Assembly: GCA_002378005.1 (NCBI GenBank)
Contig: DFQY01000036.1
Span: 26,725-90,724, forward strand
Length of the DNA: 64,000 nt
Direction of reading: 5' to 3'
DNA from: Flavobacteriales bacterium UBA3477
GTDB taxonomy: Bacteria; Bacteroidota; Bacteroidia; Flavobacteriales; Schleiferiaceae
The stretch's first letter is position 1; each line of letters opens with the position of its first letter. Both the position numbers and the translations under genes were made by a program. The notes beneath the pieces are model-generated. The model worked only from the letters and a program-made list of their open reading frames with translations. It was not told the origin of the DNA and searched no databases. Below, piece after piece: positions 16,851 to 25,632 of this stretch.

Positions 16851-19800
16851 CTATTGCGAAAGATTAAATCTAAAGGCAACACCGGCGTTGGTATTTAACG
16901 TCGGGAAGGCGTTAGAAGTTTTGAATTTACTGACAGTTTGGTCGTAATACAATCGGGCCGTCAACTTAGGAGATAACATGTAATCTGCGCTGGCTTTGAG
17001 CGACCAAATGCGCTGACCCGCGGTAATCTGGTCCACACCTTCCTGGATACGGCGAATTACCGTTGCATTATCTCTTAAGCTGAAGTCCAACTTCATATCG
17101 AGGTTCGAAGTGATTTTTTGAGGACGTCCGTCGCTCACCACAGTGAAGCTAACGTCTTTAATAATGTATCCTGTGCCAAGGACGAATTCGTATCCTTTGG
17201 TATCAGTCATTTGATTGTTGACCAAGCTCAAATTTAATTGGCGGTTTCGCTTGATGTCTAGGCGTAAACTCGCTTGGTTTTTCATGCGCATGTTCAATCC
17301 TACGAACGGCCCAAAGGTTTCAGAAATACTAATCTGATTGATTTGCATCGGCCCGAGAAAATCACCGTTGGTATTGCGAATGTTGTTCGCAGGCTCGCCG
17401 TTTTGAATGCGCTGTTGAAGCAACATGTTACTCTGGAAGCTATTCATGGTGTACAAGCTCTTGTAGCTGTGGGTCAAAGTAAAGCTCTGGAAGTTTTTCT
17501 TGAACCAAGGGATGTTCATAAGCCCGTTAAAGTTGAGGTCCCAATTCGGCATTGGCATCGTCGGCCTGCCGTTGAGTTCTATAGAATTTGGGTCGCGTCC
17601 AGAATAGGCGGCTAGGAAGGCCGGAATAAGTACATCAGGATTGTTGTAACTGTAGCCATTATATCCTTCGCGCGTACCTGTGGTGTCTTGGGAGGCTGAG
17701 ATGAAATTGGCTACATACATCGGATCATCAATAGCACGTTGCGTTGCCAATCGCTCAGAAATAAAGTAACGATGGGCCAAGAACGTTTCGTAAACCTGAG
17801 AATAGGAATTCGAATCCAAAGGTTCAAAAGCGCTTCCTATGGACAAGAAAGAAATGCTATAGTTCCCCATATCCATAGGATTGAAGTGGTAATAACCTTC
17901 GGTTAAACCGAGGGTAGTATCCTGCAATGGATCGTGGAATCTGAAGATCGAAGTGTTGTTCAATCCGGTCACACGTGAGGCATTAACCTGAAGTCGGATG
18001 TCTTTCCAAGGCTCGACTACCGCACGGAAATTGAGGTTTTCAGTGAAGGTCTTTTGGAATTGGTTCGGTTGCTTAGGGTTCTTGGTCAACCAACCCAAAT
18101 CCCCTGCTTTGACAGTAATGTCCTCCTGCGAACCGAAGACAAATCCTAGGCCCGGCGCCATCACACTACCAGGATCCATTCCGAAGTACACGGGATTTGT
18201 GATTACCCCAGGCAATAGGGTACCGTTGGTTTGAGAATAGGTCAAAGAAGCACTACGTACCATCATGGCCATGCGAGCAGCGCCCAAAAGAATCTTAGGA
18301 TCTTTTTTCTCCTCTTCCTTTTCTTCTTCTTTACCCTGGGCTGCACCACGTTTAGGAGGAGCGCCACGGCGGCGAGCCTGCGGTGTGGGTCGAGCACCCT
18401 GATTGGCTTTGCGCAAGAACGGCACTTGGTTGTAGAAGTTGACGAAATTGGCGTTACCGTTGAATTGGATCGAGTTTGAGTTTTGGGCCCTACTTCCGAA
18501 GTAAATATCCGGATTGCTCTGTGGGTTTAATGCTGAAGTGGAATTCGTTGTCCAATCGTAATTCGCAGAATAACGCAAGCTCGTAGAAGTAAAGTCCATG
18601 AACGGAAGCTTGTTGAATGGAATCTGCCAGTTCACGTTGAGCGTTTGGTGGAACTCTGTCGGACGACCGAGGGTAGATAATCCCGCTCTGATGGTATCGC
18701 GGTTCGCCTGGGTTTTTGGATTCCCCGGCAATTCGTCGATGCGGCTCATGGCTTGGGCGTTGTAATCCACTTTGAGGCTGCGGCTGAGATCGTACGCGAT
18801 ATCGTACATGCGCTTGGTAGTCAAGGCCTTATTGTAGGTCACCGGCAGCTGAATGGAAGGATCGAAGGTGTTGCGCATCTGCATGGTCGCCATTTGACGT
18901 TTCACTTCTGTACGCAGCGTCACTTTGGACGGGAGGTAGTAGAAATTAAAATCTCTAATAAGGGCCAATTGTTTGTTCGAGATCTTCGACTTGAAAGGCT
19001 CTACAATCTTTGGACGGGTCTGGTAATTGTAGTTCAAGGAAGCCGTATGCATGTAGCGGTGGTCGCGTACAATGTTTATGTTGCGTTTCTCGCTCTCAGT
19101 GTAGGCATATGAGGTATTGAAATTTGTGATGTTGAGCGGAGAATTGGCCCAGAAATCACCTTTGGATTTACCGCCGCCTTCCTCGCCGCCTGCCATGCCT
19201 TTAGGTCCCATGGGCGCCGGTCTTCCCACACCGCCCACTGCACCGCCTTTTTCCTTGCGAATGTTGGTAAAGTTGATGCTCTTTCGCATCTCGTATTCTT
19301 GTCCCGCAAAGCGCAAACTATCGCGTTCCTCCTGAGTGCTGGTTTCGGCTAAGGCACGTTTGAAGTCGATATCCGGATCAAGCGGATTGAACTGCGGCGA
19401 TTTGAAATTTTCGCTAAAGCTATAGAACATCGGCACCTTCATTCCTAGCTCTGACGGCAGTACTTTATCCAAGTTTATATTGCTTTGTACTCCGTACGAA
19501 CGCTCGGCAAACTTGTTTCTTTCGTTGACCGTTTGGTCGATGGAACCAAAACCGATGGTACTCATCATTCCCGTTACGTTGACATTTGCAAAGTCGGCAA
19601 GTTTCGCACTAGCTGTGGCCGTTGCAGCCCACCCGCCGCGATTGTCAAAATCACTCAAGCGCAATTCGTTCACCCAGATCTCGGCACACTTGTCGAGGCC
19701 ATCATCCCCATCGGTAGCGGTACGTTTTTTAGGATTTCGCACACCAATAATAAGCGTTCTCACATTGCTTAGGTTTGGTGCACCCACTATACTCAAGGTC

Positions 19801-22800
19801 GTGCCCTCTAGGGTGGTCACTGAATATTTATTCGTCAAACTCAAGGTAGGATCCGTCTCCATCGCTGCATTTCGGGCGAGTTTTAAGGTTTTTAAATCCT
19901 CAAATGCCAAGTCAATATTGTTGTCCGCCGGCCAGATATCTTCCGGCAGCACTGCGCCCCATTCGGTAACGCGCATCGGTACCTCGTACTCGTAGTAGTT
20001 GCCGTTGTAATCAGACCCTAGGCGAACAAAAATGCTCAAATCACGGTCTTGAAGATCATCGAAATCGCCGCCGCTTTCTACGTGGACAAACATCTTTAGT
20101 CGCTTGTACATACGCATATCAAAGTTGAAGTTGCGGAACACTGCACGGGCATCGCCGTCTTTCAATCCGCACACTTCGAGTGACATACTCTGCTCATTCT
20201 GCTGAATGATTTGGGTACCCCCATAGACTTGCTGGCGCTCGATATCCGGCGGCAATACGTATGGAATAGGCACGCGACCGCCATTTTCTTCGAGGTTCAC
20301 AGCATTCACGTTGAAACTCGTGCCATCGTTTTCGTCTACGGGCACATTTTCACGAATGTCGTCGAGCACGAAGGGGAATCGACGCCATTCACCACGAACG
20401 AGTTCAAGCTTAGCGAATCGAAGGACGATTGGATCGTCGAATTCCGTAAGGAACATACGCATGAATCGGATCGAGCGGAAATCTGTGATGCCCCCCACTT
20501 TTTTCTGTGGTTGGAAGACGGGGATTTTGAATTGGATCCAACGGGTCGGGCGGGTCATACCGTTCGGCAGCGCATGGCTGTTCGTTTCATAGATGTCCGC
20601 CACGAAGTTTTTACCCACCACTATATCTTCCGGACGCATGGATACGCGGTATTGGAAATAGCTTTCAGTCTTGCTCAAAGTCTGGTCACGGTTCGCATCC
20701 TCTTTATCCGGTACATTGGTGGCCGAGGCAGGTGCACCGTTGATGGTCTCCGTGCCACTGTTCCCTTCTACTCCGTTGAAATTGTAGTAACGACGAAGGA
20801 TATCGGCAGAGGCGTTATCGAGTGAATCGCCGCGGTAGTACACGAAATTATCCGCATTTGGATCTCTAAAGGCCTGTTGGTATGCCGCATTATTCGTTCC
20901 ATAGGCTGTGTTAATGCGCTGCAGATAGGAACTCCCGCCAGTTGGCGACCAAATACGCTCTTCAGGATCCGTCAATGCATCAAAACCCACATCTTGAGCC
21001 TCGCGGGCTCCAGCGGTGTTATCAAAGAACTCAGTGATCGGTTGAATTTCGCTCAATAAGCCCCACTGGGTAGAATCCATCCCGGATTTATCGCCGTCCG
21101 CAGGAATACCATTTTCGAAGCTTTGACGCCCATCCTTGAGAACATCTTCCGAAACACTTCCGAGGTTGAAATACAGGTCTCCACCATCCGGAGCATTGTC
21201 GTTATCGTAGAATGGATCCATTACCCAGAATTGGATAAACTCAATATTTTGCTCCTCGAAGTTGTTGATTTGAAGCGGACGCATAATTCCTGCCCAACGC
21301 GACGAAGGATCGACCAATTTTCCATCGGAATCAATTCCTTGACTAATACCTGCCAAGCCCTCAACATCAAAGTTATAAGGACCGCGCTCCGCTGGATAGT
21401 AAGCCAAATCAAACATCGCCAGGTTGCGCGCCTCGTTCGTACTTAGGCTGTAATTTGGGAAGACCTCTTTTACCAAGACCTCACGCATACGCTGGTCCGA
21501 GGTGATTTCGGGGTCATTGCGAATGTTATCCGGCACACTTGCCCCTCCCGTATAGAGGGATGGATCAATAATATACCAGGCCAATTTCGCCCTATTGTAT
21601 CCATAAGCCAGGTCGTTGTTGAGCGAACTTTCTGGGAACAGACCATCCTGCTTGGCAGGGGTCGAGGCCAAGTTCCAAGCGGTAAAACTGCGTAAGTCAA
21701 TGGTGGTCTGCGAACTTTCGAAATCATCGAGGTAGGTGGTTTCCGCACCTGTAATTCGAATACCGCGTGGAGATCCTGGAATGAGGTGAGCGAATTCACC
21801 TTTGAATTGAAGCTGTGATTTTTCTTTCGTTTCAATGAAAGGCAAGGCATCCACAAAGCGCGTGAGGTAGGGCGCCTCGTCGCTGTAGTTGGTATTCATC
21901 CCCCAGATGGTGTTGTAGATGGGTTCGTCGCCAATATTTACTTTCTGAGTCAGCGGTCTTTCGGTCAAGTGTAACCAAGTCCCACCAACATTCAAATGCT
22001 CATTGACCTTATGGTCGATGTTGGTCCCGTAGAACGTCTTGGTTTGAACGTTGAAGAGGGTGTTGTTTTCAAAGCTCACCTTGATGGGCGACCCCGAATT
22101 CAGTACTCCCTCATTGATAATGCGGACACGACCCAATGAATAATCTACCGTGTAATCTTGATTTTCCGTAAGTGTTCGCCCGCCCGCAGTCACCGTCACT
22201 GATCCTTGCGGAATGTTGAAGGCTCCAAGGCTAATTTCCGACCCGCTTGCGCTCTTGTATTGCCCGCGAAGGATGAATTTGTTGAGTTGGGTTTGCTCCT
22301 GAGCACGGAACCTAGTACTGTCGTACAAGGCCTGGTAGACATAGCGATCACGCGCTTTTTCTGTGTCCAATTTCTCATACAGATTCGATCCAAATGGCTC
22401 CACCACCGGGAAGATGATACGGCCGCGCTGCTGGTCAATAGTCGTCCCAGGCACAAAGTCGAAAATCCCATCCGGGAAGGGGTCGTTGTTCGTATTTAAT
22501 CGGTCCAATTCCATTACCCCAATGAGCAGCGTATCGCTGAGATTCCCATCTGGCAAGAATGGGATAGGCACCCCGGTTTCGTCGTTCATGTACAGGATGT
22601 CCATATAGAAATCCTCGCGGTCCAATTGATATGCATTCAAGGCATAGATGTTCTTCATCATCAAGTCCCAAGTGGGCATACGCACATCCAACACCGTACT
22701 CTTGAGGAGCTTCAGGATCAACGTTTTCGGCGGGGTCACCCCATCGTTCGAAAATTCCCCGACCTGATAGGTGCGGCCCGCGGCGGTGTACTGGAAGGCA

Positions 22801-24164
22801 ACGGCCAAGACCTCATCTTGATTCAAGGCTTGGTTAAGGGTGATGTAGCCCAATTGCGGATGCACATTGTATTGATTCGGTTCCAATTTGCGCGCATTGG
22901 CCAATTCTACATATTCCCGTGCCTCCAAAAATCCCGAACTGCTCAAATCTTGGTTCGCCGTCGCTATATCTCTTACCCCAGGAATATCAGATTCCAATAC
23001 GAGAGGATCCAACCTGTTGTTTGCATTGTTCGGGAATCCCTCCAAATTCACATTCCCACCTGGGAAGATGCTCACCCCTGGCAAGCCCGCCGTATCATTT
23101 CTATAGGCATGGCGCTCGTCCGCTCCCAAATCCATAAAAGCCACAATATTGCGCAGGTTCTGCGTCGCACTGCGCTCGTTCGTCACCCAAACCTCAACTT
23201 TGGTCATCTGCACTGGAGAGGTGATCAGTGGTAGGTTTTCCAGGTATTCTTCATAATGTTCGCGGAAGAACTGGCTCAAGAAGTAGTGCCGGTTCGCCTC
23301 ATACTCATCGCCTTGGATGTAGAATTCGGTCGTGGTTCCCCCACTCTGTACATTGATGCTCTGGCTTTGCGAACGCTGCTCCGAGAACACGGTGGTAACC
23401 ATGGTATTCCCAAACTGGAATTGGCCCTTCAAACCAAACAAGCTCTGCGCTCCCGTTATCAAACTACTGTTCAGCGGCATGTTGATGTTCCCCATCTCCA
23501 GGCGCTTGATAATATCGTCTTCCTCCCCTTCGAAGTCCAATTTAAATTTGTTATCAAAGGCGAACGTAGCTTCCGTATCCCAGTTGATGACCAACTCCAA
23601 CCGGTCCCCAATTTTTCCCGTGACATTCATCTGAATGCGCTGGCCAAAATCGAAGGCGAAGGTCTTTTGATTACGGACCGGGATCCCCGGATTTTGAACG
23701 TATTGGTACTTCCCGCCAAAGCGAATTTCCGCCATCCCTTGTGGACGAATTTCAACAATATCGCTACCAAAAACTTGGCCTAAGGCCTCATTACCTGTCT
23801 GAATCTGCGGTACCAGTCCAACATCGTCACGCGGACTGTCGCCACTGGCGTTGTACAAGGCACTCTTGTTGCCAAAATAATCTTGCTCGCTTTGGCTGTA
23901 CATGTACTGACGGTATTGATCCGTCGTCCATACCTCAGGGGTCATGAACAACACATCGCCGTATCGTCGGTAAACTAAATAATTCCCTGTAATAGGGTCG
24001 TAGATGATTTCGCGCTGGTAATTGGCCGGATCCGGTAAAGACAGGTTACCCGTACTCCCCGTAGAAGTCGTATCGTTAGTGTCTTGAGCAAACGTAGGCA
24101 CCGCCCACAACAATGCTGCGGCGAACCATAAAAAATGTAATCGTTTACCCAAGTTGCGTTTCAT
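16851..24164 (-). CDS. sprA: SprA, outer-membrane translocon of the type IX secretion system
   Basis: 2437 aa, in the range of SprA/Sov (F. johnsoniae SprA is about 2400 aa). Signal peptide (residues ~1-26, ending VPTFAQ). SprA forms a 36-strand outer-membrane barrel that exports T9SS cargo and is needed for gliding in motile relatives. Family features: 'YLVYRRYGDVLFMTPEVW' near the N-terminus, 'QLQFKGEFAHLIPGSPRGI' in the middle, 'CAEIWVNELRLSDFDNRGGWA' (~1490) and a C-terminal barrel ending 'GVAFRFNLSQ', with a terminal hydrophobic strand. Two low-complexity inserts stand out: a Gly/Pro/Met-rich stretch near residue 1655 and a Lys/Glu/Arg-rich stretch near 1940. Its ATG overlaps the ruvA stop (TAATG), so ruvA and sprA are coupled. 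Confidence 0.97.
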   Translation of the reverse strand: MKRNLGKRLHFLWFAAALLWAVPTFAQDTNDTTSTGSTGNLSLPDPANYQREIIYDPITGNYLVYRRYGDVLFMTPEVWTTDQYRQYMYSQSEQDYFGNKSALYNASGDSPRDDVGLVPQIQTGNEALGQVFGSDIVEIRPQGMAEIRFGGKYQYVQNPGIPVRNQKTFAFDFGQRIQMNVTGKIGDRLELVINWDTEATFAFDNKFKLDFEGEEDDIIKRLEMGNINMPLNSSLITGAQSLFGLKGQFQFGNTMVTTVFSEQRSQSQSINVQSGGTTTEFYIQGDEYEANRHYFLSQFFREHYEEYLENLPLITSPVQMTKVEVWVTNERSATQNLRNIVAFMDLGADERHAYRNDTAGLPGVSIFPGGNVNLEGFPNNANNRLDPLVLESDIPGVRDIATANQDLSSSGFLEAREYVELANARKLEPNQYNVHPQLGYITLNQALNQDEVLAVAFQYTAAGRTYQVGEFSNDGVTPPKTLILKLLKSTVLDVRMPTWDLMMKNIYALNAYQLDREDFYMDILYMNDETGVPIPFLPDGNLSDTLLIGVMELDRLNTNNDPFPDGIFDFVPGTTIDQQRGRIIFPVVEPFGSNLYEKLDTEKARDRYVYQALYDSTRFRAQEQTQLNKFILRGQYKSASGSEISLGAFNIPQGSVTVTAGGRTLTENQDYTVDYSLGRVRIINEGVLNSGSPIKVSFENNTLFNVQTKTFYGTNIDHKVNEHLNVGGTWLHLTERPLTQKVNIGDEPIYNTIWGMNTNYSDEAPYLTRFVDALPFIETKEKSQLQFKGEFAHLIPGSPRGIRITGAETTYLDDFESSQTTIDLRSFTAWNLASTPAKQDGLFPESSLNNDLAYGYNRAKLAWYIIDPSLYTGGASVPDNIRNDPEITSDQRMREVLVKEVFPNYSLSTNEARNLAMFDLAYYPAERGPYNFDVEGLAGISQGIDSDGKLVDPSSRWAGIMRPLQINNFEEQNIEFIQFWVMDPFYDNDNAPDGGDLYFNLGSVSEDVLKDGRQSFENGIPADGDKSGMDSTQWGLLSEIQPITEFFDNTAGAREAQDVGFDALTDPEERIWSPTGGSSYLQRINTAYGTNNAAYQQAFRDPNADNFVYYRGDSLDNASADILRRYYNFNGVEGNSGTETINGAPASATNVPDKEDANRDQTLSKTESYFQYRVSMRPEDIVVGKNFVADIYETNSHALPNGMTRPTRWIQFKIPVFQPQKKVGGITDFRSIRFMRMFLTEFDDPIVLRFAKLELVRGEWRRFPFVLDDIRENVPVDENDGTSFNVNAVNLEENGGRVPIPYVLPPDIERQQVYGGTQIIQQNEQSMSLEVCGLKDGDARAVFRNFNFDMRMYKRLKMFVHVESGGDFDDLQDRDLSIFVRLGSDYNGNYYEYEVPMRVTEWGAVLPEDIWPADNNIDLAFEDLKTLKLARNAAMETDPTLSLTNKYSVTTLEGTTLSIVGAPNLSNVRTLIIGVRNPKKRTATDGDDGLDKCAEIWVNELRLSDFDNRGGWAATATASAKLADFANVNVTGMMSTIGFGSIDQTVNERNKFAERSYGVQSNINLDKVLPSELGMKVPMFYSFSENFKSPQFNPLDPDIDFKRALAETSTQEERDSLRFAGQEYEMRKSINFTNIRKEKGGAVGGVGRPAPMGPKGMAGGEEGGGKSKGDFWANSPLNITNFNTSYAYTESEKRNINIVRDHRYMHTASLNYNYQTRPKIVEPFKSKISNKQLALIRDFNFYYLPSKVTLRTEVKRQMATMQMRNTFDPSIQLPVTYNKALTTKRMYDIAYDLSRSLKVDYNAQAMSRIDELPGNPKTQANRDTIRAGLSTLGRPTEFHQTLNVNWQIPFNKLPFMDFTSTSLRYSANYDWTTNSTSALNPQSNPDIYFGSRAQNSNSIQFNGNANFVNFYNQVPFLRKANQGARPTPQARRRGAPPKRGAAQGKEEEKEEEKKDPKILLGAARMAMMVRSASLTYSQTNGTLLPGVITNPVYFGMDPGSVMAPGLGFVFGSQEDITVKAGDLGWLTKNPKQPNQFQKTFTENLNFRAVVEPWKDIRLQVNASRVTGLNNTSIFRFHDPLQDTTLGLTEGYYHFNPMDMGNYSISFLSIGSAFEPLDSNSYSQVYETFLAHRYFISERLATQRAIDDPMYVANFISASQDTTGTREGYNGYSYNNPDVLIPAFLAAYSGRDPNSIELNGRPTMPMPNWDLNFNGLMNIPWFKKNFQSFTLTHSYKSLYTMNSFQSNMLLQQRIQNGEPANNIRNTNGDFLGPMQINQISISETFGPFVGLNMRMKNQASLRLDIKRNRQLNLSLVNNQMTDTKGYEFVLGTGYIIKDVSFTVVSDGRPQKITSNLDMKLDFSLRDNATVIRRIQEGVDQITAGQRIWSLKASADYMLSPKLTARLYYDQTVSKFKTSNAFPTLNTNAGVAFRFNLSQ

Positions 24165-24745
24165 TACAGCAATTGGAGTGCTTGACGGACCAATTCTTCC
24201 GTCGTCGCATTTGGATTCGACTTGAGCAATTTGTTCAAAATGTTCTCGGTCTGCTTGGCGGTAATGCCCAAGGTCGTCAAGGCCGCATGAGCCTCGGCAC
24301 GTGAACCACCCGAAGATGCCACCGCACCTTCACCAGCCACTGCTGTCTTCGCTACCTTATCACGCAAATCAATCACTATACGCTGAGCCGTTTTAGCCCC
24401 AATACCTTTAACGCCTTGAAGTGTATGCGCATCCTCACTCATGATGGCTTGTTCCACCTCTTGTGGGGCCAAAGAACTCAAAATCACGCGAGCCGTATTG
24501 GCCCCCACTCCACTAACACTGATGAGCAATTCGAACAATGCTTTCTCACGCTGAGTACTAAACCCAAACAACTGCTGGGCATCTTCGCGTACTAAATGGT
24601 AGGTATAAAGCAAACCATTGGACAATGGCTCAATATCTGCATAAGTATTCAACGAAATCTGCACATCATAGCCCACGCCGGCACAATCCACGACCACCTG
24701 AGTGGCGCTTTTCAGTACAAATTCTCCTTTGACGTAATAGATCAT
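24164..24745 (-). CDS. ruvA: Holliday junction branch migration protein RuvA
   Basis: 193 aa, normal for RuvA. Domain I (OB fold) 'MIYYVKGEFVLKSATQVVVDCAGVGYDVQIS', domain II helix-hairpin-helix motifs around 'LLISVSGVGANTARVIL' and 'LQGVKGIGAKTAQRIVIDL', an acidic/Ala linker and the small domain III that contacts RuvB (~145-193). RuvA binds the four-way junction and loads RuvB rings. ruvB is about 7 kb away on the same strand in the respiratory locus, not adjacent. It is coupled to sprA, an arrangement typical of Flavobacteriia. Confidence 0.96.
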   Translation of the reverse strand: MIYYVKGEFVLKSATQVVVDCAGVGYDVQISLNTYADIEPLSNGLLYTYHLVREDAQQLFGFSTQREKALFELLISVSGVGANTARVILSSLAPQEVEQAIMSEDAHTLQGVKGIGAKTAQRIVIDLRDKVAKTAVAGEGAVASSGGSRAEAHAALTTLGITAKQTENILNKLLKSNPNATTEELVRQALQLL

Positions 24746-24808
24746 AATTACTGCTGGTCTTAATCTATTTCAAACGAATTTCTATGGCTTTTGGTATATC
24801 CCTAAACG

Positions 24809-24832
24809 AAAAAAAGCCGCGCACGGCGCGGC
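24809..24832 (-). terminator. Intrinsic terminator after the 225-aa T9SS protein gene
   Basis: A 7-bp GC stem (24816-24822 with 24826-24832, 3-nt loop) is followed on the minus strand by seven T's. It separates the T9SS cargo gene from ruvA-sprA. Confidence 0.85.
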
Positions 24833-24851
24833 CTTCCTTCATTCAAAAATC

Positions 24852-25529
24852 TTAATGTCTAATAATGAGTTTTTTAAACGACGAACCGTCCACACTGTAG
24901 AGGTACACTCCGTTGCTCAACTCCGCCACCGAGATCGCATTCTTTCCTGGATTCAATGCTTTGGTTTTGACCAAGGCGCCGATGGTATTATAAATGACCA
25001 ATTGGCCACTCTTAGATGTTTCTACCGTGATATAGTTACGCGCCGGATTCGGATACAACTTATCCGCAGCAATTTGCACATCAACAGTACCCATTATTGG
25101 TCCCGCAGAGATTTGCACCCAAACGCTCAAGCTATCACTTGGATCTTTACCATTGTAAAACACGTAACGAGTACTGTCCATACAAGTAGCGTTTGTCGTC
25201 GGCGAATACACGTGACCGCTGAAGTCATTATTCTCATCTCCAGCCAAAATATTTACGTATCCAATGCTGTTATCTACATCAGAACCGTAGCAGAAATCCC
25301 AACAGAAGTAGGCACTGTCATACGCACAAGTCGGGCTGTTAAAGGCGCGACGAACGTACACCTCTAAATCTTCTGAGCTGGTATTCTTGACTTTAATATG
25401 GAATCCGTAATCCGCAACCGCTGTAGAATTCACTTCCACCACTGTGTCTTGTTCAACAACAGAGAGAGATTGTGCATCGGCATTCATGACGAAAGCAGCG
25501 AAAAGAAAGAGGTATAGGGCTTTTTTCAT
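24852..25529 (-). CDS. Secreted protein with T9SS type A sorting domain
   Basis: 225 aa. Signal peptide (MKKALYLFLFAAFVMNADAQ), a beta-rich, cysteine-containing domain of ~120 residues (four Cys in 'SPTCAYDSAYFCWDFCYG' and 'NATCMDS'), and a C-terminal sorting domain starting 'KLYPNPARNYITVE' and ending 'GVYLYSVDGSSFKKLIIRH'. It should be exported through SprA and have its C-terminal domain removed or linked to the surface by the T9SS sortase. The central domain resembles small beta-sandwich cargo modules; I cannot name a function. Divergent from the larger T9SS gene at 25633, with 103 bp between start codons. Confidence 0.9.
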   Translation of the reverse strand: MKKALYLFLFAAFVMNADAQSLSVVEQDTVVEVNSTAVADYGFHIKVKNTSSEDLEVYVRRAFNSPTCAYDSAYFCWDFCYGSDVDNSIGYVNILAGDENNDFSGHVYSPTTNATCMDSTRYVFYNGKDPSDSLSVWVQISAGPIMGTVDVQIAADKLYPNPARNYITVETSKSGQLVIYNTIGALVKTKALNPGKNAISVAELSNGVYLYSVDGSSFKKLIIRH

Positions 25530-25547
25530 GGGTCACTATTTAATGCT

Positions 25548-25555
25548 CAAATATA
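25548..25555 (-). promoter_or_regulatory. Candidate -7 box for the 225-aa T9SS gene
   Basis: The minus strand reads TATATTTG (exact TAnnTTTG) 18 nt before the ATG at 25529. A TTG lies 14 nt further upstream, shorter than the usual 17-23 nt spacing. Confidence 0.45.
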
Positions 25556-25632
25556 ACGAACCCTTTTTACAACTCAACTATGCAGAATTCCACTCCTTTT
25601 CATTAAATTTCCACTCTGAAAAACCGAAATGC

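Noticed and set aside
18231..23783. Many long open frames antisense to sprA (for example 20211-20825 and 22626-23234 on +)
   Set aside because: They lack recognisable domains or signal peptides and lie wholly inside a strongly supported 2437-codon gene; they are by-products of its codon usage.
25444..25632. 63-codon N-terminal extension of the 626-aa T9SS cargo gene
   Set aside because: It overlaps the divergent gene's coding start and precedes a clear signal peptide beginning at 25633.
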